From positions 1-64,000 of the forward strand of contig JACDAQ010000012.1 of the NCBI GenBank assembly GCA_013695355.1: a DNA stretch of 64,000 bases, written 5' to 3'. The translations under genes were made by a program, and so were the position numbers. This document shows, in pieces, positions 8,464 through 15,678 of this stretch. Position 1 is the stretch's first letter. The number at the start of each line of letters is the position of its first letter. The stretch is from Candidatus Protochlamydia sp. (GTDB taxonomy: Bacteria > Chlamydiota > Chlamydiia > Chlamydiales > Parachlamydiaceae). Under the pieces are notes generated by a model. The model searched no databases. It saw only the letters and a program-made list of their open reading frames with translations, and was not told the origin of the DNA.

Positions 8464-8695
8464 ATAAAGAGCAACAGATGCCACGAGAAGAGTACATGCC
8501 TTATGTCCAGGAAATTCATTATGCATATGCAAAAATAATGAAGGAAAAATTGGTCATCCCATCTGGATACGGCCGCCCACTGGGTCGAAAAGAGGAAATG
8601 CTATCTATGGATTTCGCGGCTCATTGTCGAGCAACCATTAAAGTAGCGCGAGGCTTCCAATTAATTACCGTTGATCAGTTTGTAAAGGCATTAAA
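8464..8695 (+). pseudogene. Third, truncated copy of the two-repeat membrane protein
   Basis: The translation EEYMPYVQEIHYAYAKIMKEK and on to DQFVKALN matches residues ~45-115 of the protein at 4304. The membrane anchor is missing because the copy is cut at the palindrome edge (8460), and the right side ends about 8695 in unrelated sequence. An ORF from an internal ATG at 8478 to 8756 exists but is unlikely to be functional. Confidence 0.75.
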
Positions 8696-8769
8696 TAAAA
8701 TTAGCCGATATAATAGGCGCATGCCATACTGTTTTTTTGGGTATGGGTTTGTTTGAATGCGGCGAATTA

Positions 8770-8964
8770 CTAGGAAGCAACCTTGCGTAACTTCCCTACT
8801 CTTCTAGCTCCAATTTTTTGACCAGAACGTTTAGTAGGCTCTAATTCCAACCAACTATTTTTATCTGCATACATTTCAAGAGTGGTTTGTTGGCTTTCAG
8901 CATTTGCCAGACTTCTCGCATTGAGTGTTAAATAGATCTGTTTAAATTCCTTATCACTTGCCAA
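8770..8964 (-). CDS. Small basic protein, possible partner of the gene at 8999-9205
   Basis: The frame encodes a ~64-residue lysine/arginine-rich product ending KIGARRVGKLRKVAS. Only a TTG at 8964 is available as start; the same frame stays open further upstream (reading GEWVLDINLDHLQKNVLNN) to a stop inside the neighbouring gene. That suggests either a longer protein with a non-standard start or a frameshift at the junction. A role as antitoxin or partner of the upstream small protein is speculation based only on adjacency and size. Confidence 0.4.
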   Translation of the reverse strand: MASDKEFKQIYLTLNARSLANAESQQTTLEMYADKNSWLELEPTKRSGQKIGARRVGKLRKVAS

Positions 8965-8998
8965 GTTATTAAGAACATTTTTTTGAAGGTGGTCTAAG

Positions 8999-9205
8999 TT
9001 AATATCGAGAACCCATTCGCCTTATAACAAGCATCTCATCTTCATCAAATGCAACGATAATCCGAATAACCTTGTCTCTGATCGATTTTCCTCTAATTGC
9101 ATATTTCCATATATGATAGTCAGCATCAAACGTGATTTTTCTTTTTTCTTCGTATCCAGTCTCAAGAACATAGAGGGTTTCAGGTAGGTTATGTGGCTCG
9201 TTCAT
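8999..9205 (-). CDS. Small protein resembling DUF4258/BrnT-type proteins
   Basis: A product of about 68 residues from an ATG at 9205, chosen because AGG lies 5 bases upstream; another in-frame ATG lies at 9223. The C-terminal half, YAIRGKSIRDKVIRIIVAFDEDEMLVI, alternates charged and hydrophobic residues like the beta-hairpin of small RNase-toxin-like folds (DUF4258, BrnT). The resemblance is weak and from memory. It precedes the small basic ORF on the same strand, an arrangement seen in toxin-antitoxin pairs. Confidence 0.45.
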   Translation of the reverse strand: MNEPHNLPETLYVLETGYEEKRKITFDADYHIWKYAIRGKSIRDKVIRIIVAFDEDEMLVIRRMGSRY

Positions 9206-9292
9206 TTTGCCTATCAAAAGCATGAGACGTAATTCGATAATTTCCAGTAATTACACTCTTTTAATCTTTTCTAAGATAAATCAAAGTTCAGG

Positions 9293-10819
9293 TTAATAGC
9301 TTAATTTACCAGGAAAGGAATAGTAAATACTTTGAATTGTGGAATATATGCTATGCATCCACCCCTGCTGAGATTTAGATTGTGGATCAAATTGAATTAT
9401 ACGAACCTTGCCAGGTTTATTGCTAACAGATGTATGTTGCGAAGATAACAAAACGGTAAGTTTTCCTTCATGTAAGCGTACGTCTTGAACCAATCCAACG
9501 CCAAAATACAATGGCATATCATAAATTAATTTTTCCCATTCAAACTCTTGGATTAATTTTTTCGTAGGAATATGCCAAAAATAAAGTGTATGACGTTGAG
9601 GATGTTTATAAATTAAAATATTTCCTGTTATTTGTGAGAAATGTGGGTATCTATATAAGTCAAAATTATATAACTCTTCCCCTGCTAGATCTTGGCAAAT
9701 TGTGTGAATAACTTCTCCATTAGAATTTAAAAGCAGTATGTTAAGTGATTTGCTTTGCCAACATGTCAATACGATGTATTGCTCATTCATATCTCGCACA
9801 TTAAGACTTACCACTTGGCCATTGTTTCTATCGAGATATTCCAATAAACTATCAGTTGTAAGATCCCATTGTTTTTCAAACAGACCAAAACTACTCATAG
9901 AAAAATATCTAATTTCTCTTCTATTACCGTTATGAGCACAGAGCGCAGAGCCACAAGTCTTAATATCTTCATTTTGAAAATTAAATTCATTCTCAATAGC
10001 GGATTGGGTAGTTAGATTAATAGTTTTATTATTCAAAACAAGATAGTTGTCTATTTTATATACTTTAGAACTAGCGTCAATTTGAATAGTTTGATAACAA
10101 ATTGGCTTTTCCATTGAAAGATTCCAAAATGAAACCTCTCCACTAATATTGACAACAACAACGTTATCTTCTGAAATGGGAAAGCAATATTTTACCTGGC
10201 AAATGGATAAATTCTCTTGCGTTGCATCAAGCTCTTTGAGAAGTGAGACTTCCTTATCTTTAGAAGGATCTCGAAAGTTTTTTATGATCAGCTTGTAACT
10301 GGCTAGCGGTTGTAAATCAGTTGGTAATTCCAACTGTAATGGGGTTTGACCCTGTTCAGTCAAAAAGTAGGTGTTTCCAAATTTAGCCAAAAAAATATAA
10401 CGTTCAGAGAATGGAATTAGGGAATTGAAAGAAAAAAAACTTGACGATTGGTGACAAAATGGGGGATGAAATGTGATGATATCACTAGAGCAAGAAGAAA
10501 ACTTAAGCACGTTTTCTTTTACATATAATCCCCAATGGCGCGGCATATCTTCCCATGCAGAGCAGCTAGGTGTAAGAAAAGATAGCTTTTTAATGGCATC
10601 AATCTCTTGTATATATTTGCCATAAGTAGTGGTTGGATCATCAACAATCACCTTCCAATGATGACAAATTAATCTTGAAGATAAACAGTCTTTAATATTT
10701 AACAGTTGAATAATTGGGAGTATGATTTCATTTGGCAAATTGTCTACGGTCAATGGAGTATAGCAATATGCCATGGGCTGGTAGTTATCTGCAGAAAATG
10801 CTTCAATTTTTGTGTTCAT
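9293..10819 (-). CDS. F-box protein with C-terminal beta-propeller-like region, probable host-directed effector
   Basis: An F-box spans roughly residues 24-63 of the 508-residue product: LTVDNLPNEIILPIIQLL followed by NIKDCLSSRLICHHWKVIV, the canonical LPxEIIxxI...CRxVCxxW pattern. F-boxes bind SKP1 of eukaryotic SCF ubiquitin ligases, which bacteria lack, so the target is expected in the host cell. The remaining ~440 residues are beta-rich with repeated W/F-containing blades (for example NVVVVNISGEVSFWNLS), as in a WD-like propeller for substrate binding. There is no cleavable signal peptide, which fits type III secretion. The ATG at 10819 is preferred over a GTG at 10828. Base composition is AT-rich compared with the neighbouring housekeeping genes. 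Confidence 0.8.
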   Translation of the reverse strand: MNTKIEAFSADNYQPMAYCYTPLTVDNLPNEIILPIIQLLNIKDCLSSRLICHHWKVIVDDPTTTYGKYIQEIDAIKKLSFLTPSCSAWEDMPRHWGLYVKENVLKFSSCSSDIITFHPPFCHQSSSFFSFNSLIPFSERYIFLAKFGNTYFLTEQGQTPLQLELPTDLQPLASYKLIIKNFRDPSKDKEVSLLKELDATQENLSICQVKYCFPISEDNVVVVNISGEVSFWNLSMEKPICYQTIQIDASSKVYKIDNYLVLNNKTINLTTQSAIENEFNFQNEDIKTCGSALCAHNGNRREIRYFSMSSFGLFEKQWDLTTDSLLEYLDRNNGQVVSLNVRDMNEQYIVLTCWQSKSLNILLLNSNGEVIHTICQDLAGEELYNFDLYRYPHFSQITGNILIYKHPQRHTLYFWHIPTKKLIQEFEWEKLIYDMPLYFGVGLVQDVRLHEGKLTVLLSSQHTSVSNKPGKVRIIQFDPQSKSQQGWMHSIYSTIQSIYYSFPGKLSY

Positions 10820-10941
10820 ATAAATCACTTTTTCTTAAAGGGTAGTAATGTATGGATAAAAAATCTAATAACAAAACAACATGCTAATTTTTTACAAAAA
10901 CCGTGAAGGATGTTTCTTTGTAAAGGGCGTTTGTTTCAGAC

Positions 10942-11242
10942 GAGACTGTAAATTTTTTTGTGTAAATTGATTCAATCATTTTAGATCTAGCCTTTCTTCA
11001 AAAGCCATTGCTAGATGAGAAATAACTGTTTTCCATTCCTTAATAGGCATGGTCCATTTTTTTGATATATCTCGAGCTGCGAGAAATAGCATTTTAAATA
11101 AGGCTTCATCCGTAGGAAAAATGGCCCTATTTTTTGTCACTTTTCTAAACTGACGATGAAGTGATTCTACAGCATTTGTCGTATAAATAATACGACGAAT
11201 TGCTCCGGAAAATTTTATTTACACAAATATTTTTACACACCC
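10942..11242 (-). mobile_element. Internally deleted IS256-family element with target duplication
   Basis: The 301-bp element has inverted terminal repeats of the IS256 type (GGTGTGTAAAAATATTTGTG on the minus strand at the right end; GAGACTGTAAATTTTTTTGTG at the left end). It is flanked on both sides by the identical octamer TTTCAGAC (10934-10941 and 11243-11250), the expected target duplication size for this family. Inside is only the last ~80 codons of a transposase. The retained duplication implies insertion here, followed by internal deletion or mobilisation of an already deleted derivative. Confidence 0.85.
10976..11216 (-). pseudogene. IS256 (Mutator) transposase, C-terminal remnant
   Basis: Translation from 11216 reads FSGAIRRIIYTTNAVESLHR, then QFRKVTKNRAIFPTDEALFK, KKWTMPIKEWKTVISHLA and EERLDLK, then TGA. 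YTTNxxESLNRxxRKxTKNRxxFP is the C-terminal signature of the family. About 80% of the gene, including the catalytic DDE aspartates, is missing and no start codon remains. Confidence 0.92.
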
Positions 11243-11277
11243 TTTCAGACCGCTTCAAGGGTGCTTATGTTGCTTTT

Positions 11278-14200
11278 TCAATTGTCGTATTTTTCCTTGA
11301 GCTCCAGCCACTTTTTGAGAATCTGGGCTGCCAGCGGCGCAGCTTCCTTTCCATAGCCGCCATATTTTAAATAAACCACAACAACTAATTCAGGCTGACC
11401 AAATTCATCTTTTAAAATGAAAATGTTTTTATTTGAGTCCTTCTTACCTTGCTGAAAAGCAATGCTTCCAAACCAGACGTGGGTATACATGCTGGTCCCT
11501 TCCTCCAAATCCAAATCAATGTTTTCTACAGATTCAGAGGTGCTGGTTTTCCCCAGCAGGCTATCTTTCATCTCCGTAAAATCTCTAATGGTATTCGGAT
11601 GTTGCTTGTAAAGCTTGGTTAAGCTCGTAAGACTTTCTTGATATGTTTTAAGAACAGAAGCACGCAATCCTTTCAAGAGGACTTGTCGCACAATTTCTGG
11701 CATGAAAATTTCATTTTTTACTTCAGAAGGAATCGCCTTCACTAAGCTTTCCTGGGACTCACCCGAAAAAGCGGTCAGCAAAGGGAAGTCGAGGCCGATC
11801 AAAGCCAGGCTTTCCTGGTAAGGGAACTTTTGAGGGCAAAGGATCTGCGCTTCTCCCCTTGAGGGTTCTTTTCCAGCGGTAAGATGAACAATTTTGGGCT
11901 TTAAAATTTTTCCGCCATTAGCAATGGCCGATAGCATGACTGCCGTTTGCAGGGGAGTGACAACTAGGGAGTGCTGCCCGATCGCCATTGCATATAAGCC
12001 TGTCCGATTGCTTGCCAAATCAACGGGTACCTTGCCGGAAATTTCCCCCGGCAGTTCAATTCCTGTTTTGGAACCATAGGAAAATAGTTTGGCTGCTTCA
12101 GCAAGATCATCCGGGTTTTCTAAACATTCGCCTGCCAAAAGCGAAAAATAGGGATTGCTTGAAACCTCTAGGGCCCGGATAAGGTCTACTTTTCCAATAT
12201 GCTGATGCGCCAGGCTTCTTGGCAGGCGTCCGCCTTTGTAAAGCTGAGGAATGGGCTTTCCTTCTGCATTGTAGCCGACATATCGGGTATTTCCCACTTG
12301 ATAGACGTCATCGACTATAGTCAAAGGATTGAGGTCATGAAAGGTAATAATCTCGCCTTTGAGTTTTTTATAGCGCTGCGTTAAGGCGGCATAAGATGTT
12401 ACCAGTTTAAATAATGATCCTTGAGTCGTTGCCTGACGGTAGCCCTGGGAACGTGCAAAGCCATATCCATACATGGGGTAAAAGGCTGCCGCAAGATGCT
12501 TTTCAAGCGGCTTTTTTGAGCTTCTAAGGTAGCGGTAGCTGCCTAAAAGCGGGCGGTCAAGTTCTTCATAAGACCTCATCGTTTTAAAATATGCTAATAG
12601 CAAATGAGGAGGCAAGGCATCCAACCGCTTTTGCAGTAAAGAATTTTTTTCCAGTGGTGTTTTTTCCTGAAAGTCCTTACTAAAGTACTCTATATAAGGT
12701 TGTAGGGAGATGTCTACATCAGAGGCTTGTAAATTCTTAGTAAAAAAAGCAAGGAGGATATTCCATCGGTTGGTTTCCCAAAATTGTTTGAACTGCCGCC
12801 CCTCCTCCTGGTCCAAATAATCAATATAGGGTTTTGGATATGTTTTTGAAGCCTTTTCTTCCAGCCTCTTTAATCTTAAAAATTCCTTTTCCTCTTTTTC
12901 TCTCCAAATCTTAAAATCAAGCTGGTGGAATAACTCCTTAGCCTTTTCTTTTGCCTGGGCGCTCAAACTAATCCATCTGCCAGTCAAATTTCTATGCATG
13001 TCTATTGAGTCTTGACCAATAGCCTCTTTGAGTTCCGGAGAAAACAACTCAGAAGAAATGGTCATACGATATAAATCGGCAAGTAAGACTTTGTCATAGT
13101 TATTCGAAAGATGGATAAAGTAGGGCTCCATCTTTTTTTTAATTTCAGTTGCTTTTTGTTGATGCAAAAGAAAAAGGGAAAGCATTTTTTGCCTGTCAGC
13201 AGGCTTGAGAATCGGCTTGAATTGAATATCTTCGGGATAAAGAAAGTTAAATAGGGTATAAAGACTCCAGTCAGGAAAGTAACTTTGCAGCTCTATGATG
13301 TTTTCCTGAAGGTGGATGGCATCTTCAACTGTATTGAATTGATCAAGGATTAATCTAAGGGAGCTTTTAGAAGGAAGAATCAAATCCAAATAAAAGGGCC
13401 ATTCCATCCATCTTTTTTCGTCAAAAAAGCTTTGTGTCAGCGAATCAAACCGCTCCCTTTCAAAAAATTGTTGCAAATTCCAAATATTGGCAAGATATTG
13501 GTCATTTTCAAGCCAGCGATTGATCCGGTTCTTTTTTTCTTTTAGCTGAAAAGTTTCACCCGATAAAATAAAATCGTTCAGATCATAGCGTGGAAAGGTT
13601 GCTAAAGCCAGTAATTCTCCTGAAATAGGATGCATGACCGTAATGGAGCCGCCTTTAATCCATGGATGCTTTTGCGCAATGATTGTATTTTTTATGGCTC
13701 CTAGGCCGCATTTGCGTACCTGCCTCACTTCTTCATTCTGAGCAAGAAGCTGTTCTGCATATTCCTGAAGCTCTGCAGAAATGGTAAGTAGAATGCGATG
13801 TCCTGAAAGGGGAGGCCTGCTACCAGGAAGCTCCTGTAAAAAATTTCCTTTTGAATTAGAGTAATAGCTTTTTTTACCATAATAACCTCTAAGCTGTTCT
13901 TCATATTTACCCTCAATGCCTGTTTTACCAATATAGTCATGAATGCTATAAGCTTTGCCCTGTAGGTCTTTCAATCTTTTCCAAGCTTGGGCCATATTAG
14001 CGATGCTGCCGGGCCATTCAATTTCCTTCCCCTCTTCAAAGTCTTTAATAACTATCTCTAGCGCCTTGATCTCATGTAATATTTTTTCATATTCCTGCCT
14101 GTTAATGGCCCCCATATAGCCTATAATATCAGCCGCAGTGCGTCCGCGTGGATAGAATCTTCTCGGCAAGCGGCGCATATGGATTCCTGGCCAATCTTTT

Positions 14201-14703
14201 TCCAACATTTTAAGACGGTAAAATTCTTCTTCGGAAATCTCTTCTTTGATCACAAAAGGGACCTGGGAATAGTAAGAGGCTTTGGCGTGAACTAGGTCCT
14301 CAATCCGCTCGGCATCCAGCTTTAACTCGTCTGCTAGTAGTCGGGCTAAATTGCGGATATAAGCTTTACGTTTAAATACTTTGACTTTTTCACCTTTTTC
14401 ATTTCTTTCCCAGGCAATGGAGGGGATGTCTTTGATTTGCGAATAAAGAATGGCAGCCTGATAATGGACGCGGTTTATGGCAAGGGGGAGGTTGAAGCGG
14501 TCCCTGATTGTGGCCCTAACAGCAGGTTCGATGACGGTTTTACGCTGAGGGAGGCGGGATTCTTCCTGCTTTTGATCGATTTCTATGACCGCAAGATGCC
14601 ACACGCGCAATAGAACCAGAATCATGGCGACTAATATGCAATGGAGGATAAGGTTTGCTTTAGCGGGTATGTCGTTAAAGGCAATTCGTCTGGTGCGGCG
14701 CAA
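11278..14703 (-). CDS. pbp2: Penicillin-binding protein 2 (transpeptidase), long chlamydial form
   Basis: A class B PBP that cross-links peptidoglycan; in chlamydiae it acts in the division-ring peptidoglycan. It is 1,141 residues, against ~600-650 in most bacteria. Residues ~16-36 form the membrane anchor (LILHCILVAMILVLLRVW), followed by a dimerisation domain with RRFYPRGRTAADIIGYMG. A lysine/glutamate-rich, mostly helical insert (about residues 390-740) separates this from the transpeptidase domain. The catalytic SLFK lies near residue 761, SSN near 849, and KTS near 1051 in place of the usual KTG. The upstream neighbour in Chlamydia, ompA, is not at this locus. The gene is read toward rpsB, as in Chlamydia. 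Confidence 0.9.
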   Translation of the reverse strand: MRRTRRIAFNDIPAKANLILHCILVAMILVLLRVWHLAVIEIDQKQEESRLPQRKTVIEPAVRATIRDRFNLPLAINRVHYQAAILYSQIKDIPSIAWERNEKGEKVKVFKRKAYIRNLARLLADELKLDAERIEDLVHAKASYYSQVPFVIKEEISEEEFYRLKMLEKDWPGIHMRRLPRRFYPRGRTAADIIGYMGAINRQEYEKILHEIKALEIVIKDFEEGKEIEWPGSIANMAQAWKRLKDLQGKAYSIHDYIGKTGIEGKYEEQLRGYYGKKSYYSNSKGNFLQELPGSRPPLSGHRILLTISAELQEYAEQLLAQNEEVRQVRKCGLGAIKNTIIAQKHPWIKGGSITVMHPISGELLALATFPRYDLNDFILSGETFQLKEKKNRINRWLENDQYLANIWNLQQFFERERFDSLTQSFFDEKRWMEWPFYLDLILPSKSSLRLILDQFNTVEDAIHLQENIIELQSYFPDWSLYTLFNFLYPEDIQFKPILKPADRQKMLSLFLLHQQKATEIKKKMEPYFIHLSNNYDKVLLADLYRMTISSELFSPELKEAIGQDSIDMHRNLTGRWISLSAQAKEKAKELFHQLDFKIWREKEEKEFLRLKRLEEKASKTYPKPYIDYLDQEEGRQFKQFWETNRWNILLAFFTKNLQASDVDISLQPYIEYFSKDFQEKTPLEKNSLLQKRLDALPPHLLLAYFKTMRSYEELDRPLLGSYRYLRSSKKPLEKHLAAAFYPMYGYGFARSQGYRQATTQGSLFKLVTSYAALTQRYKKLKGEIITFHDLNPLTIVDDVYQVGNTRYVGYNAEGKPIPQLYKGGRLPRSLAHQHIGKVDLIRALEVSSNPYFSLLAGECLENPDDLAEAAKLFSYGSKTGIELPGEISGKVPVDLASNRTGLYAMAIGQHSLVVTPLQTAVMLSAIANGGKILKPKIVHLTAGKEPSRGEAQILCPQKFPYQESLALIGLDFPLLTAFSGESQESLVKAIPSEVKNEIFMPEIVRQVLLKGLRASVLKTYQESLTSLTKLYKQHPNTIRDFTEMKDSLLGKTSTSESVENIDLDLEEGTSMYTHVWFGSIAFQQGKKDSNKNIFILKDEFGQPELVVVVYLKYGGYGKEAAPLAAQILKKWLELKEKYDN

Positions 14704-14800
14704 CCGTGCTCCAAATTAAAGGTATTAATAAGAAAATAAGGTAAGGAACAATAAAAGTCTTTTTGATTAGGTGCCTAATTTTTTATTAAACACTAAATTA

Positions 14801-14927
14801 CAGGATAGGCAGGATGGGAAGGATGGGGACAACAGAAATAAACCTCTATTAATAACACCAGAGAGATCACAGAGACAAAGAAATAAGGATCTTTTTGTTC
14901 GTATCCTGCTCATCCTGCTTATCTTGT
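14801..14927. repeat. Inverted repeat with CAGGAT and CACAGAGA motifs
   Basis: Arms GGATAGGCAGGATGGGAAGGAT (from 14803) and the complement of ATCCTGCTCATCCTGCTTATC (14903-14923) pair with few mismatches. Between them lies a CAGAGAGATCACAGAGAC tract like the core of the repeats at 33242 and 60556. It separates pbp2 from the downstream-oriented nucleotidyltransferase. The 285-base gap otherwise shows nothing I can assign. Confidence 0.55.
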
Positions 14928-14988
14928 TATTTTACTATTATTATCTTTCGAATCTTTGAACTAATGCTTAAAATTTGTTTACAAAGCA

Positions 14989-15678
14989 CTAGCTCCATTT
15001 TCTTAAAAGTTTATTAGTCCGAATTAAATCCTCTGGAAAATCAATTTCAGCACAATCCTCAGCTCCGATCATTGAGCTCCACACCTTCATTCCTTGCTGG
15101 ATTCCTTTTTCAATTCCTTTTTCAAAATAATCTTTATCGCGGCATTCTTCAAGACAAGTGCGGAACAAAGGGAGATCGCTTTTTTGACAAAAGTTTATTC
15201 CAAGGGCTTCACCTTCGGCAGCTTCAACTTGTTTAGAAACTTCCAGTATAAGCCCCTCTTGATTAGTACGGTATTTGATCTCTTCTTCTCCTACAGTTGC
15301 CTGATTGACGATCATGGCTGTCTGTTTTCGTTCCAGCAAGGGTTTCAATATCTTTGGATCAAAGATCACATCCCCATTCAACCAAAGAACATCGTCATCT
15401 ATTTTTTTTACTGCTCGGAGCAGGCTTTTGGCGGTATTTTCCTGGTCATATAAAGAGTTATAAACATATAAAAGTTCAGGAAAGGCGGCCATAATTTTTT
15501 CTTTTTGATAGCCGATGACGAGTATGACTTGATCAAGGGATGCATAGAGGCTTATGGCTTCCAACTGGGTCTGAAGGATGGATTTTTCATTCGTTAGGCG
15601 GGTCAGCGCTTTAGGTTCATGTCCCTCCGTATTGTCTAGACGAGTCCCTTTGCCTGCAGCTAAAATGACAATCTTCAT
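14989..15678 (-). CDS. Sugar/choline-phosphate nucleotidyltransferase-like protein
   Basis: A 229-residue GT-A fold nucleotidyltransferase. The N-terminal MKIVILAAGKGTRL is the nucleotide-binding signature, followed by VLWLNGDVIF (metal-binding Asp) near residues 92-101 and the late EDCAEIDFPEDL (Asp second ligand). Size and motif spacing resemble phosphocholine cytidylyltransferases (LicC) and short sugar-phosphate nucleotidyltransferases more than the hexose enzymes such as rfbA. The substrate cannot be assigned. Its ATG abuts the stop codon of the upstream hydrolase with no gap, so they form an operon. Confidence 0.8.
   Translation of the reverse strand: MKIVILAAGKGTRLDNTEGHEPKALTRLTNEKSILQTQLEAISLYASLDQVILVIGYQKEKIMAAFPELLYVYNSLYDQENTAKSLLRAVKKIDDDVLWLNGDVIFDPKILKPLLERKQTAMIVNQATVGEEEIKYRTNQEGLILEVSKQVEAAEGEALGINFCQKSDLPLFRTCLEECRDKDYFEKGIEKGIQQGMKVWSSMIGAEDCAEIDFPEDLIRTNKLLRKWS

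Noticed and set aside
14771-14959. A 62-codon open frame between pbp2 and the nucleotidyltransferase
   Set aside because: It runs through an inverted repeat and has low-complexity content; not a gene.
15094-15453. A 119-codon plus-strand open frame opposite the nucleotidyltransferase
   Set aside because: Phenylalanine-rich translation typical of an antisense frame; no start signal.
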